64,000 bases of DNA, from assembly GCF_014898055.3 (NCBI RefSeq), contig NW_023603184.1:149362149-149426148 (forward strand), in the 5' to 3' direction. The notes beneath the pieces are model-generated. The model ran no database searches and was not told where the DNA came from. It saw nothing but the letters and a program-made list of their open reading frames with translations. This document shows, in pieces, positions 45,908 to 54,755 of the stretch. The translations under genes were made by a program, and so were the position numbers. The DNA comes from Talpa occidentalis. Its lineage: Eukaryota; Chordata; Mammalia; Eulipotyphla; Talpidae. The stretch's first letter is position 1; each line of letters opens with the position of its first letter.

Positions 45908-47104
45908 GTCCACCCCCTCAGGGTTTTCTGCCAGTCTATACAAGTCATAGACGCTTCTCTTGGCGATAGAACACCGCAGCCCACAAAAGCAAATGAAATA
46001 CATCACAGAATACAACAGAACACAAATAAGCCCAGGCAGGGCTCCAACCTAGTGGCAAAAGGCAAGATTATTGGCACCAGCAGATGAGCCACCATGTCTG
46101 CTGCCGAAGGCACTGCTCATGCGAGAGGGGAGCCACTCAGGCATCTGCCGTCACACACCAGGAGCCGTCAGGCTTCCCGGCCTTCTCCAGCCGTGGGCTC
46201 AGCCACAAGCCACGCGCCGCGCCCACCCCCAGGATGCGCTCACTCCTGGACTGGCGATTCTGTTACTGTTGGGGGTAATCACCAACCCTCAGGGTTTCTG
46301 TCTGCGGTCGCCCCAACACTTGGCTTTCGTAGCCACCAATGCGGCCCTCAGGCCAACCTATTGCACATGCGCATGGGTCGGGGATCCGCGGATACAAGCT
46401 CCACATGCGACCTCTCTTGAGTCCCCTCTTCAGCTGTGGGCTCCACCACAAGCCACGTTCCCCACCCGTCCCCCAAGGACGGGCTCCTCATCCATGCTTG
46501 ACACCGAGCAGGGCTTCACCCACAGGTGATTTTAAGAGACTCACTGGCCTTCTTGAGCTGACTGAGGCTGCTCAACAGCCGCTCAGGGCATCCCAACCTT
46601 AGCATCAGCTTTTGCCTCTCTAAATTGGCTTTTTTCCTCTGCCTTGCTGCTGGGCAGTACACAGGCTGCTTTTGGCTACTGAGGCCCACTGGCCACCCCC
46701 AGATTCCCATCTCCTGGGATTTACAAATGGTACCATCCACCCCCAAGGACCCCAAAACGTTAACAACCTGCCAAGGTTCCTCCGCCTTCTGGCGGGATTT
46801 CAGTCCAACTGCATTAGTCCAAGTCCGTTGGCCTCTCCCTGCATTGGCACTGGCGAGCTCCGGATCGTGGGCCTTTCTTCCCCGACGATTCTGCTGCCTT
46901 GGGAGTCATGGGCTGGTCCTCGCAGGCCGTCTCCTCCAGGCGAGGTCTCATCCCACAGCTCCCGGACCTTGTCCACCTCTTGTGCCGCCATGACGCCTGC
47001 AGCGCTGTCACAGGCTCTCAGCCTGCTGTTCCTCAGTCGCTCCAGAGCTCCTCAGAGGGCTCCATACCCATCTGCTTCGGATTATCTTGCCGACTTACGC
47101 CAGA
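45908..47104 (-). mobile_element. Internal region of the short provirus, no recognisable viral genes
   Basis: This is 1197 bp between the LTRs. Open frames on the sense strand do not exceed about 90 codons, and none is recognisable. Two related segments, GTGGGCTCAGCCACAAGCCA near 46192 and GTGGGCTCCACCACAAGCCA near 46435, indicate an old internal duplication of roughly 240-bp period. The region is far too short for a complete coding set, so it is either heavily deleted or derives from a non-autonomous subfamily. Confidence 0.75.
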
Positions 47105-47527
47105 TGTAGCGGCAGGAGTGAGCACAGTGCAGGTTCTCTGTGATTTCAGCAGACGGGTGAAGGAGGAGAGGATCCTAGAGAGCCCTGGAGCCCTCAGTGG
47201 CTTTTGCAGGCTTTTATTGGGATTTACCAGGCACACGGCAGGCAAGATGCCTGCCAGCCTCCCAGCCCCCAGCAAGCCTTCACTCTGGGCTCTCCGGCCT
47301 TCTCTCACGTTCTCTCTGCTTCTGTCGTGCTTCTGCTTCCCCTGCTGGCGTCCCCGTGACGCCGCCCTTATAAGCCCAGTCTCTCAGCACAGGTGAATCC
47401 TACCTACGTGTGCCCACACCCTACCCCAGGTGCCGCCATCAGGCATGCATTCGGGACTGTAAGGATCCATCGTCAGTCCTAATGGCGGGAGGGCAGAAAA
47501 GCCTGACACTTTTTCACTTACCCTACA
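47105..47527 (-). repeat. 5' LTR of the short provirus
   Basis: A 423-bp LTR with an intact TATA box (CTTATAAG on the minus strand) and AATAAA signal. It is followed on the minus strand by the serine-type primer site. It differs from its partner at scattered positions, so the insertion is not very recent. Confidence 0.9.
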
Positions 47528-50012
47528 CCCACTTACCCCTGCATCTGCAAGGGCCTTATTTACAAATAGGGTCATGGAGGTCGGGGGCATCAGCACACAC
47601 ACTTCGGGGAGACACTCCACTGCAGCAGAGTGAGGGGCAGGCCCTGCATTTTGCTTGCTTGGGCTGCGAGTCTTTGCACTGAGTGGTTTGTCTGCCTGGA
47701 CCGGGCGGGTGTTGAGTGCAAGGTGCTAGGATGCCCTGTACCGAACCTCGGCCCGCGGGTCTTTCCAGGGCCCCCAAAGCCCCGGCCTCGTGCGCGCGAA
47801 GACACCCTCACTGTGCAGAAAAGGGTGTGCCGCAGGAGCACAGTGGGGAGGCTGTCGAGACGGCCCAGAGTCGGCACCCCAGCTGCGCCGCGGCACGAGC
47901 CCTGCCTCGAGGTCACTTAAACGCCGCCCGCACAGGCCTTTTCCTGTGGTTTGATTCGGAAAAATCGGCGTCCGCTCTGCTCGTCTGTCTCCGTGCAAAA
48001 CTCATCGTCCCAGGCTGTTCCTCAGTAGCCGTCACCCCAGTGCAGGTGCCCTCAAAGCGGAGGCCTAGGTTAGGGTGCTGACGTCGCAGAGACGGCCCCT
48101 CGCCCCAGCTCTGCTTCTGCTCTCCCTTCTGAGTGTGACCACGCCGCGCGGGGGCCAGGAGCGGTGGGAGGGTTCCCCCACGTGCGAAATCGATTCTTTC
48201 AGACACTGTGTCTTTAAAAGACTGAATTCAGTTCATCTCCGCAAGTAGGTTTCCAGCATCTCTTTTCTCTAAAGGTTGGGAAGGGACATCTGAGATTACT
48301 GGGCCGCTGCAGAGTTCTCTCTCACAAGGAGGTCAGACACTAAGTGTGTCTTCTATGAAAGTGAGTGACGACCTTGGCAGAGATTTCGAGTGACCCTGCA
48401 GCGTGTCCCCGGGGGCTGGGCGCGCTCCAGGAGGGGGTGTCCAGTCTGGGGCCCTGAGCTGGAGAGACGTGACCACGGTGGGACTTGCCGGCAGGTCTGG
48501 GCAGCTGGGTAGGCTTCTGTGGGGTGACCACGTTCCCCAGTCCCTCGCCTGCCCGCAGCAGCCCCGTGGGAAAGGGGTGCTGTTTCCTCCCTGCGTCCCA
48601 GGAGCCCCCACCAGGGCCCTGCACCCTGCGGGCCCTGCTGAGGGCCCCAGGCTGGCGTGCGCCTTCCCCATCTGTTTCCTTCCTGCCCTCCACACACTGC
48701 CCCCTTATCGTCCCCAGGGAGGGGGGCAAAGTGAATTTTCTGGTTGCTTTTAATATTGGAAAAGTTTTCTTGGGTGTTAATGTGGAGCAGGTGGAATTCC
48801 CAGGACAGCAAGCGTGTTTCTCCTTGACGTCCATGCCCGAAGGCATGGGAGGGAGAGGGCATGTGTGCCGGCACGTGTGCGTGGGTGTGCCCTGCGTGCG
48901 TGTGCACAGGCGCGTGTGTGCGTGTGCCAGTTGCGGGGGCTGCTCCCAGGCCGCCCAGGCTCACACAGCCGAGGGCCTCTTAGCTGCGCAGTGGGGGGCT
49001 CCAGTTTCTGCTGCTGGGGGGCTAAATGGCCATACCCCGCTGCAGAGCATCCCCACGGCGGGGTGCGGGGGAGGGCACCATGGTGGAGCCCTGGCGCGGC
49101 TGCAGGCGAGGAGGCCCGGCCCTCTTATCCTCGGTGCAGAGGGTTTCCGGGCAGCCTGTGCTGTGTGCTGAGAGGGTCTTCTCTCTCAAAATGGGAATCC
49201 TGTCCCCGGGGAGGGGCCCTGCCGTCAGAATGGTCTCGAAAGGCGGTTCGGCAGTGGGTGTGGCCCAGGAGCCGGTGGCACGCAGGCGCCCGTTCTCAGA
49301 AGGTCGGGTCTGGGGGTTCCCTCCTCCCAGAAGCGTCCGTGAGCCCCTCCTTGGCCGCCCTTTCTGCGCCTCCAGGCCCACGGGGTCCCGGTGGTCCTCG
49401 CTGCCCGCGGGTCTCTAATGCGCTGTCAGCGGCTGCTCTGCTCTGTGTCCGCCTGTCTGGAGGCGCCATCCAGTAGTTTCTGTCTAACCCGTGTCTCGTA
49501 GCTCAGCATCCTCCCGTCCCTGTGGCCGTGACCGCGGAAACTCCACCCCGTGTCCTTCTGTGTCTTCCTTCCAAGAACTGGGTTTCTCTTGGGGAGAATA
49601 CGGGCTCCCGCCCCAGACAGCGCCAGCCTGGCCAGATGGTGCCCTAAGCTCGAGGTTGGCTTCCGCCTCGCGGACCCAACAGTGACGATGGCAGCATCTC
49701 TAAGCCCCCCGGAGCGCAGCCCCCAATTTACATGCACAGCCCCTTTAAATTCACTCCTCGGCCGCCACGGAGCTGCTGCAAGGAGGCTGTGGATTCGAAC
49801 CAGCAGCGAGCACGGTTCTCAGGATGGTCTGTGAGTCTGAGTTCCGTCCTTTTAAAGCCCCGTGGGCCTGGAGCCAGATCCGAAACCCGCTCCTAAGTGC
49901 TCAGAGCTGCCTCCAGGGCCCCCGGGGCGTATTTCCCCACAAGCGAAGCCCACGTCTGTGTACCCCTCACGCCCGTCTTCCTGCGTGACACGGTGCTTTG
50001 TGTGTGTGGCAG

Positions 50013-50098
50013 GTGGCAGATTCAAGAAGGAGATTGTCGTGGATGGACAGAGCTACCTGTTGCTGATTCGTGATGAGGGGGGCCCCCCGGAGGCCCAG
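50013..50098 (+). CDS. AGAP1: AGAP1 exon 4 (G3 region of the GTP-binding-like domain)
   Basis: The 86-base exon completes Gly373 and encodes residues 374-401, starting [19 protein letters not shown]. The G3 position, DxxG in Ras, reads DEGG (393-396) followed by PPEAQ, as in other AGAPs. The acceptor is TGTGTGGCAG and the donor GCCCAG|GTGAGT, phase 0. The sequence separates AGAP1 from AGAP2 (which has EEAGAP here) and matches human AGAP1. Confidence 0.95.
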
Positions 50099-51277
50099 GT
50101 GAGTATGGCAAGCACGTGGCTCACCTCTTACCTGTGCTTCCTCGTCCAGAAGGTTCTGCTTCCCCCAGTGGTTCTGGAAGTGGGTCCAACGCTCTCCAGA
50201 AAAGGTGCTCTAGAGGCCCCTGAAAATGTTCTGTGGGTCTGAGGTTTTCCGCACCAGTGAGACTCGTTCTGCTGTTCACACAGAATCCTGGAGGGAGCTT
50301 CCTCCTCTGGGGCAGAGACTCCCTTTCTGTGTTTTCAAGAAGGAAGGAAAAACAGTCTTACTGATCACCCACTCGGTCAATTTGACATCTGGAACTTTCT
50401 GTAGCTTTCCCCCATAAGTGGCCTGCTCCCTGGAACAGTGGCCATTCAGAAAGTTTGCTGAATGGCACTGGGCAGCAGCCTGCTTCTGCCTCTGGTGGCG
50501 CGTGGGTGTGGCTGCGCCCCGGCAGGTCAGCCTGCAATGACACCCACGTGAACGTGGTGTGAGGTCCTGCAGAGATGGACGTCCCGGCACAGGGACACAC
50601 GCGTGTGGAGAGCCCGCCGCTCGGCCCTGCAGCCCCCGCTGGGCCTTCCACATGCACATCGTCCCTGGCCAGGCACATTGAAAGTGCTATGAGCTCACGC
50701 TCGCGGCCCTGTTACCGCGGACTGGAGGTTAAACGTCTTGGTCCTGTTTCCTGTGTGTGCATGTGTGGCATGGGGTGGCCGGGTGCATGGAGGGCTGCTG
50801 GAGCCATGGGCTCATGCCGGGAGACTGAGCCGCTCTACGGAAGACGCGTGGCCCCCCCATGCCGTGGATCCCCAAAGCAGTGCTCGTCAGCAGCACCAGT
50901 ATTTAAAAGAAAAACACTGCCCGTTAACCACGAGGCAGGGCCCCTTTGGGGTGGGCTCTGGTGTCAGGGATCCTATTCTGTTTCTTAGCACCCGGGGGAC
51001 AGCACTGGTGTAAGAAGGAAACTTCCAGAAGGTGTGTCAAATGTGATAAGTGGTTCTAGGCTCTGCGCGTGCTGTCGGTGAACGACCCTCCCTCTGTAAT
51101 TAGGCAGGGCAGGGCTAGGCCGGGCTGGAGGGCCCCTCTCAGTCTCCTCCGCACCGATGGCCTCTGGATGCCCCAGCAGACCCGCCCTCGCGCCGCTGAG
51201 AACAGGACCCCGGCTGTAGTCGCGCCCGTCCTGTCCCTCGTGACCCCCTCTCACGCCGCTCTTCTCTTTCCCCCTAG
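50099..51277 (+). other. AGAP1: AGAP1 intron 4
   Basis: A 1.18-kb intron, donor GTGAGT, acceptor TCTTTCCCCCTAG. No repeat, RNA gene or additional exon is recognised. Confidence 0.9.
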
Positions 51278-51419
51278 TTCGCCATGTGGGTGGATGCTGT
51301 TATATTTGTCTTCAGCTTGGAGGATGAGATCAGTTTCCAGACCGTGTACCACTACTACAGCCGGATGGCCAGCTACCGGAACACCAGCGAGGTCCCGCTG
51401 GTCCTGGTGGGCACCCAGG
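51278..51419 (+). CDS. AGAP1: AGAP1 exon 5 (core strands and G4 of the GTP-binding-like domain)
   Basis: The 142-base exon encodes residues 402-448 and the first base of codon 449. [17 protein letters not shown] followed by [16 protein letters not shown] is diagnostic of AGAP1; AGAP3 has an AWVDAVVF-type segment and a different helix. The G4 motif, NKxD in Ras, is GTQD (446-449), with Asp449 completed by exon 6. The acceptor is CCCCCTAG and the donor CAGG|GTGAGT, phase 1. Confidence 0.95.
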
Positions 51420-53439
51420 GTGAGTGGCTTGGGCCCCGCCGGGCTCCCCGGCCCCGCGCTGAGCAGCCAGTGGACTCCTGGGTGCTGTTTCTCACGGGGA
51501 GGAATCTGAAGACTGTTTAAAAGAACAACTTCCCCTGAAAGCTCACTTCTCACGGGGGGAGTCATGCAACTGAAATTCTCCTGTGGAGAAATCACTTGGC
51601 AACCTTAGCACAAAGTGTGTGCGTGCACACACACACACACACTCATACACTCACACACACGCCCCAAGTGCTTTGGGGAAAAAACCTGCTTCCTGTTCTA
51701 CGTCACAGTAGCTTAATTCTGTTAATCAGGCAACTTATAAGCGGTTGCATAGTTTAACTTTTCCTACACTTTTAAAATAACGCTGACTTCTGAAAGAGGG
51801 CTTTGTTTTTTCTGTCTGTCCGTGTCTTACGACTGTGTCTTACTCTACTCTCCAGGCCCCTCGTGTGGCCTCCCCGGCATACCCCTCGTTTGCTTCAAGG
51901 TCAGGTAGCGCAGGGCGGCCCCCGATGGTCACAGTCCCGCCAGCTCAGGGGTTCGTGAGAGGGCGCGGGGAGTGGGTTCACGCGTCAGGGGGCTTTCAAC
52001 CTGCCTCGCCAGGAGTAATCATGGGTCACTCAGGAGTAATCATGTCAAGAGAGACAAGTTGCCCTTCTCATGTTTGGGTTTCTGTGCTGTTCCTAGGGCC
52101 TTTAGAACGGGCAGTCTGCGCGCCCTCACGCCCTCCTGGCAGGAGACTCCAGATGAGAACTCGCTGGGCTGCTGACCAGGCGGACAGTGGGGGGCTGAGC
52201 TCCCCTGGAGGCTGCAGGGCCTTGTGCCCGGAAGAGCCAGGCAGGGTGGGGTGAACGCCAAGCATTTCCTCAGGGTGCTCTTGCAAGAGGTTGGAGCCTG
52301 TTCTCATGGGCAGTGCCCCCTCCCTTTTAGCATACACGTGAGGGCCAGGGGGCACAGGGGCCTCATAAGCCAGACCTTCCAAGGGAGGAGATGGAGACCG
52401 ACCCCCAGGAGGGGTTCCTTATGCTGGCGCGCCCTCTAGCGGCCAGCAGTGACCAGCCTTGGGTTTTCTATCCCGATTCGAAGGGATAGAATTGGCCTGC
52501 CTGGGAAATTCTGAGCATGACGTGTTTCTCTGTGCGAAACTCTTCAGGAGCAGATGGAGCAGGTGTGGCTTAAAGGTGCTTTGATGGTGAAGTAGCTATC
52601 CACGAGTGCCTTCTCCGCAGGCTGGCCCTGGCCTGGGTTTCCCTGAGCAAAGTTGTATGTCTGTGTGTGTGTGTGTCTGAGACTATGTGTGTGTTTCTGT
52701 GTCAGTGTGTGTCTGTGTGTGAGACTGTATATGCGTGTTTCTGTGACGGGTATGTGTTTTTGTGTGTCCACGGGGGCGAGGGGCTCACTGGGATGGACGA
52801 GACCTTTCCCAGGTCCTCAGCTTCTGCTCTAGACACTTGCGGATTAATGTGACTCAGGAGAAGCTCCAGCAGTGGAAGGTGCAGTGTTGGGTGGGATGCT
52901 GGGGGGTGGGGTGCCCTGAGCAGCAGCGGGGGGCCACCAGGGTGTGTGAGGTGAGGGCACATCTTGGAAGAGAAGAGGGAGGCGCCCCAGGCCTGCCCAT
53001 GGAGGGAGGGGTGCGGAGCGGTGCCGGGGGCTGCTCCATGGCCTGCACCTCCCATGTGGCCTGCGCCTCCCCTGTGATACCAACACAACAGAAGCTAACA
53101 GCCCTGACCTTGCAGCCCCACCTTTCCTGAGAGGTGTCCACACCTTGATAACACTCCAGTGTGGTGAGGCCCAAGGCAGATTTATCTGTAAGACAAGCAG
53201 ACAGGGTGCTCTTTGAAGAATTCCCGGGACAGGCGTCAGTCGGAATGGTCTGGAACGTCTGAGGCAGCAGCAGAAAGGTCCAGAATCAGTTCCCCTTAGT
53301 AATTAAGGACTATTGTTCAGACCTAGTCCATAGAGCTAAAAAGCGAAATAGGGAACAGTGAAAAAGAAGAGGGAAAAAATATTCCCTCAGATGCTACTTT
53401 TTAAAAACTACTTTTTTTTTTAAGATTTGTTTATTTATG

Positions 53440-53708
53440 GGCCTCACCTGGTGGCGCAGGTGGTTGAGCGCCGAGCTGTGAAACTGTCTGCAGCCTCTGC
53501 AGTGCCATTTTGATCCCAACCGGCCGGCGAGGATCCCACATGGCGCGGCAGACCTCTCCTGTCTCGCCCGCTGCTCCCCTCAGCAGTGTATTTCAGTCAG
53601 TCTGCCTGTTCTGCTCCCTGCTGTCTCTGGTGAATCCTCTCTCCCTCCTGCACATCTGACTGTACCCAGTGCTTATAAAAAATAAATGAATGAAAACTTA
53701 AAAAGAAA
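53440..53708 (+). mobile_element. Younger tRNA-derived SINE inserted into an older one
   Basis: Begins GGCCTCACCTGGTGGCGCAG, contains the family body GGCGCGGCAGACCTCTCCTG and ends in AAATAAATGAATG plus an A-rich tail. An 18-bp target duplication with one mismatch (53422-53439 and 53709-53726) lies inside the tail of an opposite-strand SINE, showing that this copy inserted later. Confidence 0.85.
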
Positions 53709-53953
53709 AAGATTTATTTATTTATGCGTACAAGAGCTGGGGTACAGGCCAAAAGTGTGAGGGATGAGAGGATCCACGAGAGACAGAGTGGGGAGCAGAA
53801 CAGGCAGACTGACTGAAATACACTGCTGAGGGGAGCAGCGGGTCTGCTGAGCCATGTGGGTTGTTCCCTGGCCAGGGATCGAACTCGTGCTGCAGTGGCT
53901 GCAGCTACCTTCATAGGTTGCGTCTTAATCCCTTGAGCCACCTGGAAGGCCCC
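53709..53953 (-). mobile_element. Older SINE, opposite orientation, tail split by the younger copy
   Basis: The minus-strand copy reads GGCCTTCCAGGTGGCTCAAG at its 5' end, with a B-box-like GTTCGATCCCTGG. Its T-rich tail complement continues at 53412-53421, on the other side of the younger insertion. A 14-bp duplication with one mismatch, TAARAACTACTTTT, flanks the whole composite (53402-53415 and 53954-53967). Confidence 0.85.
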
Positions 53954-54249
53954 TAAGAACTACTTTTAAAAAGCAGCGACCGGCAGGGGTGTTTCCCACA
54001 GAGAAGCCAGCCTTTAGGTGGGTGAGGTCTCTGGCGTGGCCCCGCCATGCTTCCGGCTACAGAGAAGGTGCGGTCGGGGCCTCTGTCAAGGTGCTGTTTG
54101 GGGGGTCCAAGGGCCATTTGGCTCGGACACGCCCCCTGGAAAGCCCGAGGCCCCTGCGTCCATGGTGGCTGGCAGTGGGCATCTCTGCTCCCTCCCGTTG
54201 GGGGCAGTGCAGGGCCAGCTGATGGTCACCGCTCTGTGGTCTGTTCCAG

Positions 54250-54384
54250 ACGCCATCAGCTCCAGCAACCCGCGGGTCATCGACGACGCCAGGGCGCGCA
54301 AGCTGTCCAGCGACCTGAAGCGCTGCACCTACTATGAGACCTGCGCCACGTACGGGCTCAACGTGGAGCGTGTCTTCCAGGATG
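54250..54384 (+). CDS. AGAP1: AGAP1 exon 6 (G5 end of the GTP-binding-like domain)
   Basis: The 135-base exon completes Asp449 and encodes residues 450-493 plus the first base of codon 494. It carries [20 protein letters not shown] and the G5-like [16 protein letters not shown] (478-493), conserved in all AGAPs. The acceptor is TCTGTTCCAG. The donor GATG|GTAAAT is moderate in strength and, unusually, lies inside the first unit of a 71-bp tandem repeat, so near-copies of it recur downstream. The next exon (expected to begin with AQK) is not in the window. Confidence 0.95.
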
Positions 54385-54755
54385 GTAAATGCCCGGCACC
54401 CGGGCCTGTGGGGGCTCCTGGGGTGGACATAGGCACGGAGCAGGGCTCCTGGATGGTAAATGCCTGGTGCCTGGGCCTGTGGGGCCTCCTGGGGCAGACA
54501 TAGGCATGGAGTGGGGCTCCTGGACAGTAAATGCCTGGTGCCTGGGCCTGTGGGGCCTCCTGGGGCAGACACGGGCACGGAGCGGGGCTCCTGGACAGTA
54601 AATGCCTGGTGCCTGGGCCTGTGGGGCCTCCTGGGGCAGACATGGGCATGGAGTGGGGCTCCTGGACAGTAAATGCCTGGTGCCTGGGCCTGGGGAGGCT
54701 CCTGGGGTGGACGTGGACTCGTGAAGCGGGGCTCCTGGATGGTAAATGGCCTGTG
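54380..54755 (+). repeat. 71-bp minisatellite that starts on the exon 6 splice donor
   Basis: Units start at 54380, 54451, 54522, 54593 and 54664 (71-bp steps), with a partial sixth at 54737 after a 73-bp unit. Each begins GGATGGTAAATG or GGACAGTAAATG, continues with a CCTGGGCCTGTGGGGC-type segment and ends GGGGCTCCT. Unit 1 overlaps the last five bases of exon 6 and includes its donor. Units 2 and 6 repeat the donor context ATG|GTAAAT exactly; units 3-5 read ACA|GTAAAT. Possible GT sites are at 54385 (real), 54456, 54527, 54598, 54669 and 54742. Confidence 0.95.

Larger units (their letters stand above)
45487..47527 (-). mobile_element. Short LTR provirus (non-autonomous endogenous retrovirus)
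   Basis: Two LTRs of the same family in the same orientation flank 1197 bp, and the whole unit is bounded by a perfect 5-bp target duplication, CCCAC (45482-45486 and 47528-47532). On the minus strand, a site reading TGGCGTAAGTCGGC follows the 5' LTR by two bases (from 47102 downward). It resembles the 3' end of tRNA-Ser with one extra base, so it is the probable primer binding site. A G-rich purine tract (GAGGGGGTGG) sits just before the 3' LTR at about 45910-45920. Internal frames are short and I recognise no gag, pol or env, so the copy cannot be autonomous. Five-base duplications and a serine primer fit a class III (ERV-L/ERV-S-like) element; that assignment is inference. Confidence 0.88.
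33472..50012 (+). other. AGAP1: AGAP1 intron 3
   Basis: A 16.5-kb intron with donor GTACGT and acceptor GTGTGTGTGGCAG. It contains a candidate 12-nt microexon at 34096-34107, a (CT)20(CA)20 microsatellite, a G-rich purine tract near 40378-40505, CA-rich degenerate sequence near 41140-41275, a short LTR provirus at 45487-47527 and AT-rich candidate regulatory patches. No other gene is recognised. Confidence 0.8.
51420..54249 (+). other. AGAP1: AGAP1 intron 5
   Basis: A 2.8-kb intron with donor GTGAGT and acceptor GTCTGTTCCAG. It holds a short CA-rich run near 51627-51660, GT-rich sequence near 52655-52770, a small perfect hairpin at 52466-52491 and a nested pair of SINEs at 53402-53967. Confidence 0.85.

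Noticed and set aside
45914..46015. Minus-strand frame before the provirus 3' LTR with a short hydrophobic stretch, considered as an envelope tail remnant
   Set aside because: Too short, with no diagnostic motif; cannot be told from chance.
52466..52491. Perfect hairpin TTCTATCCC-8-GGGATAGAA
   Set aside because: A 9-bp stem is too short for a microRNA precursor and is expected by chance in 64 kb.
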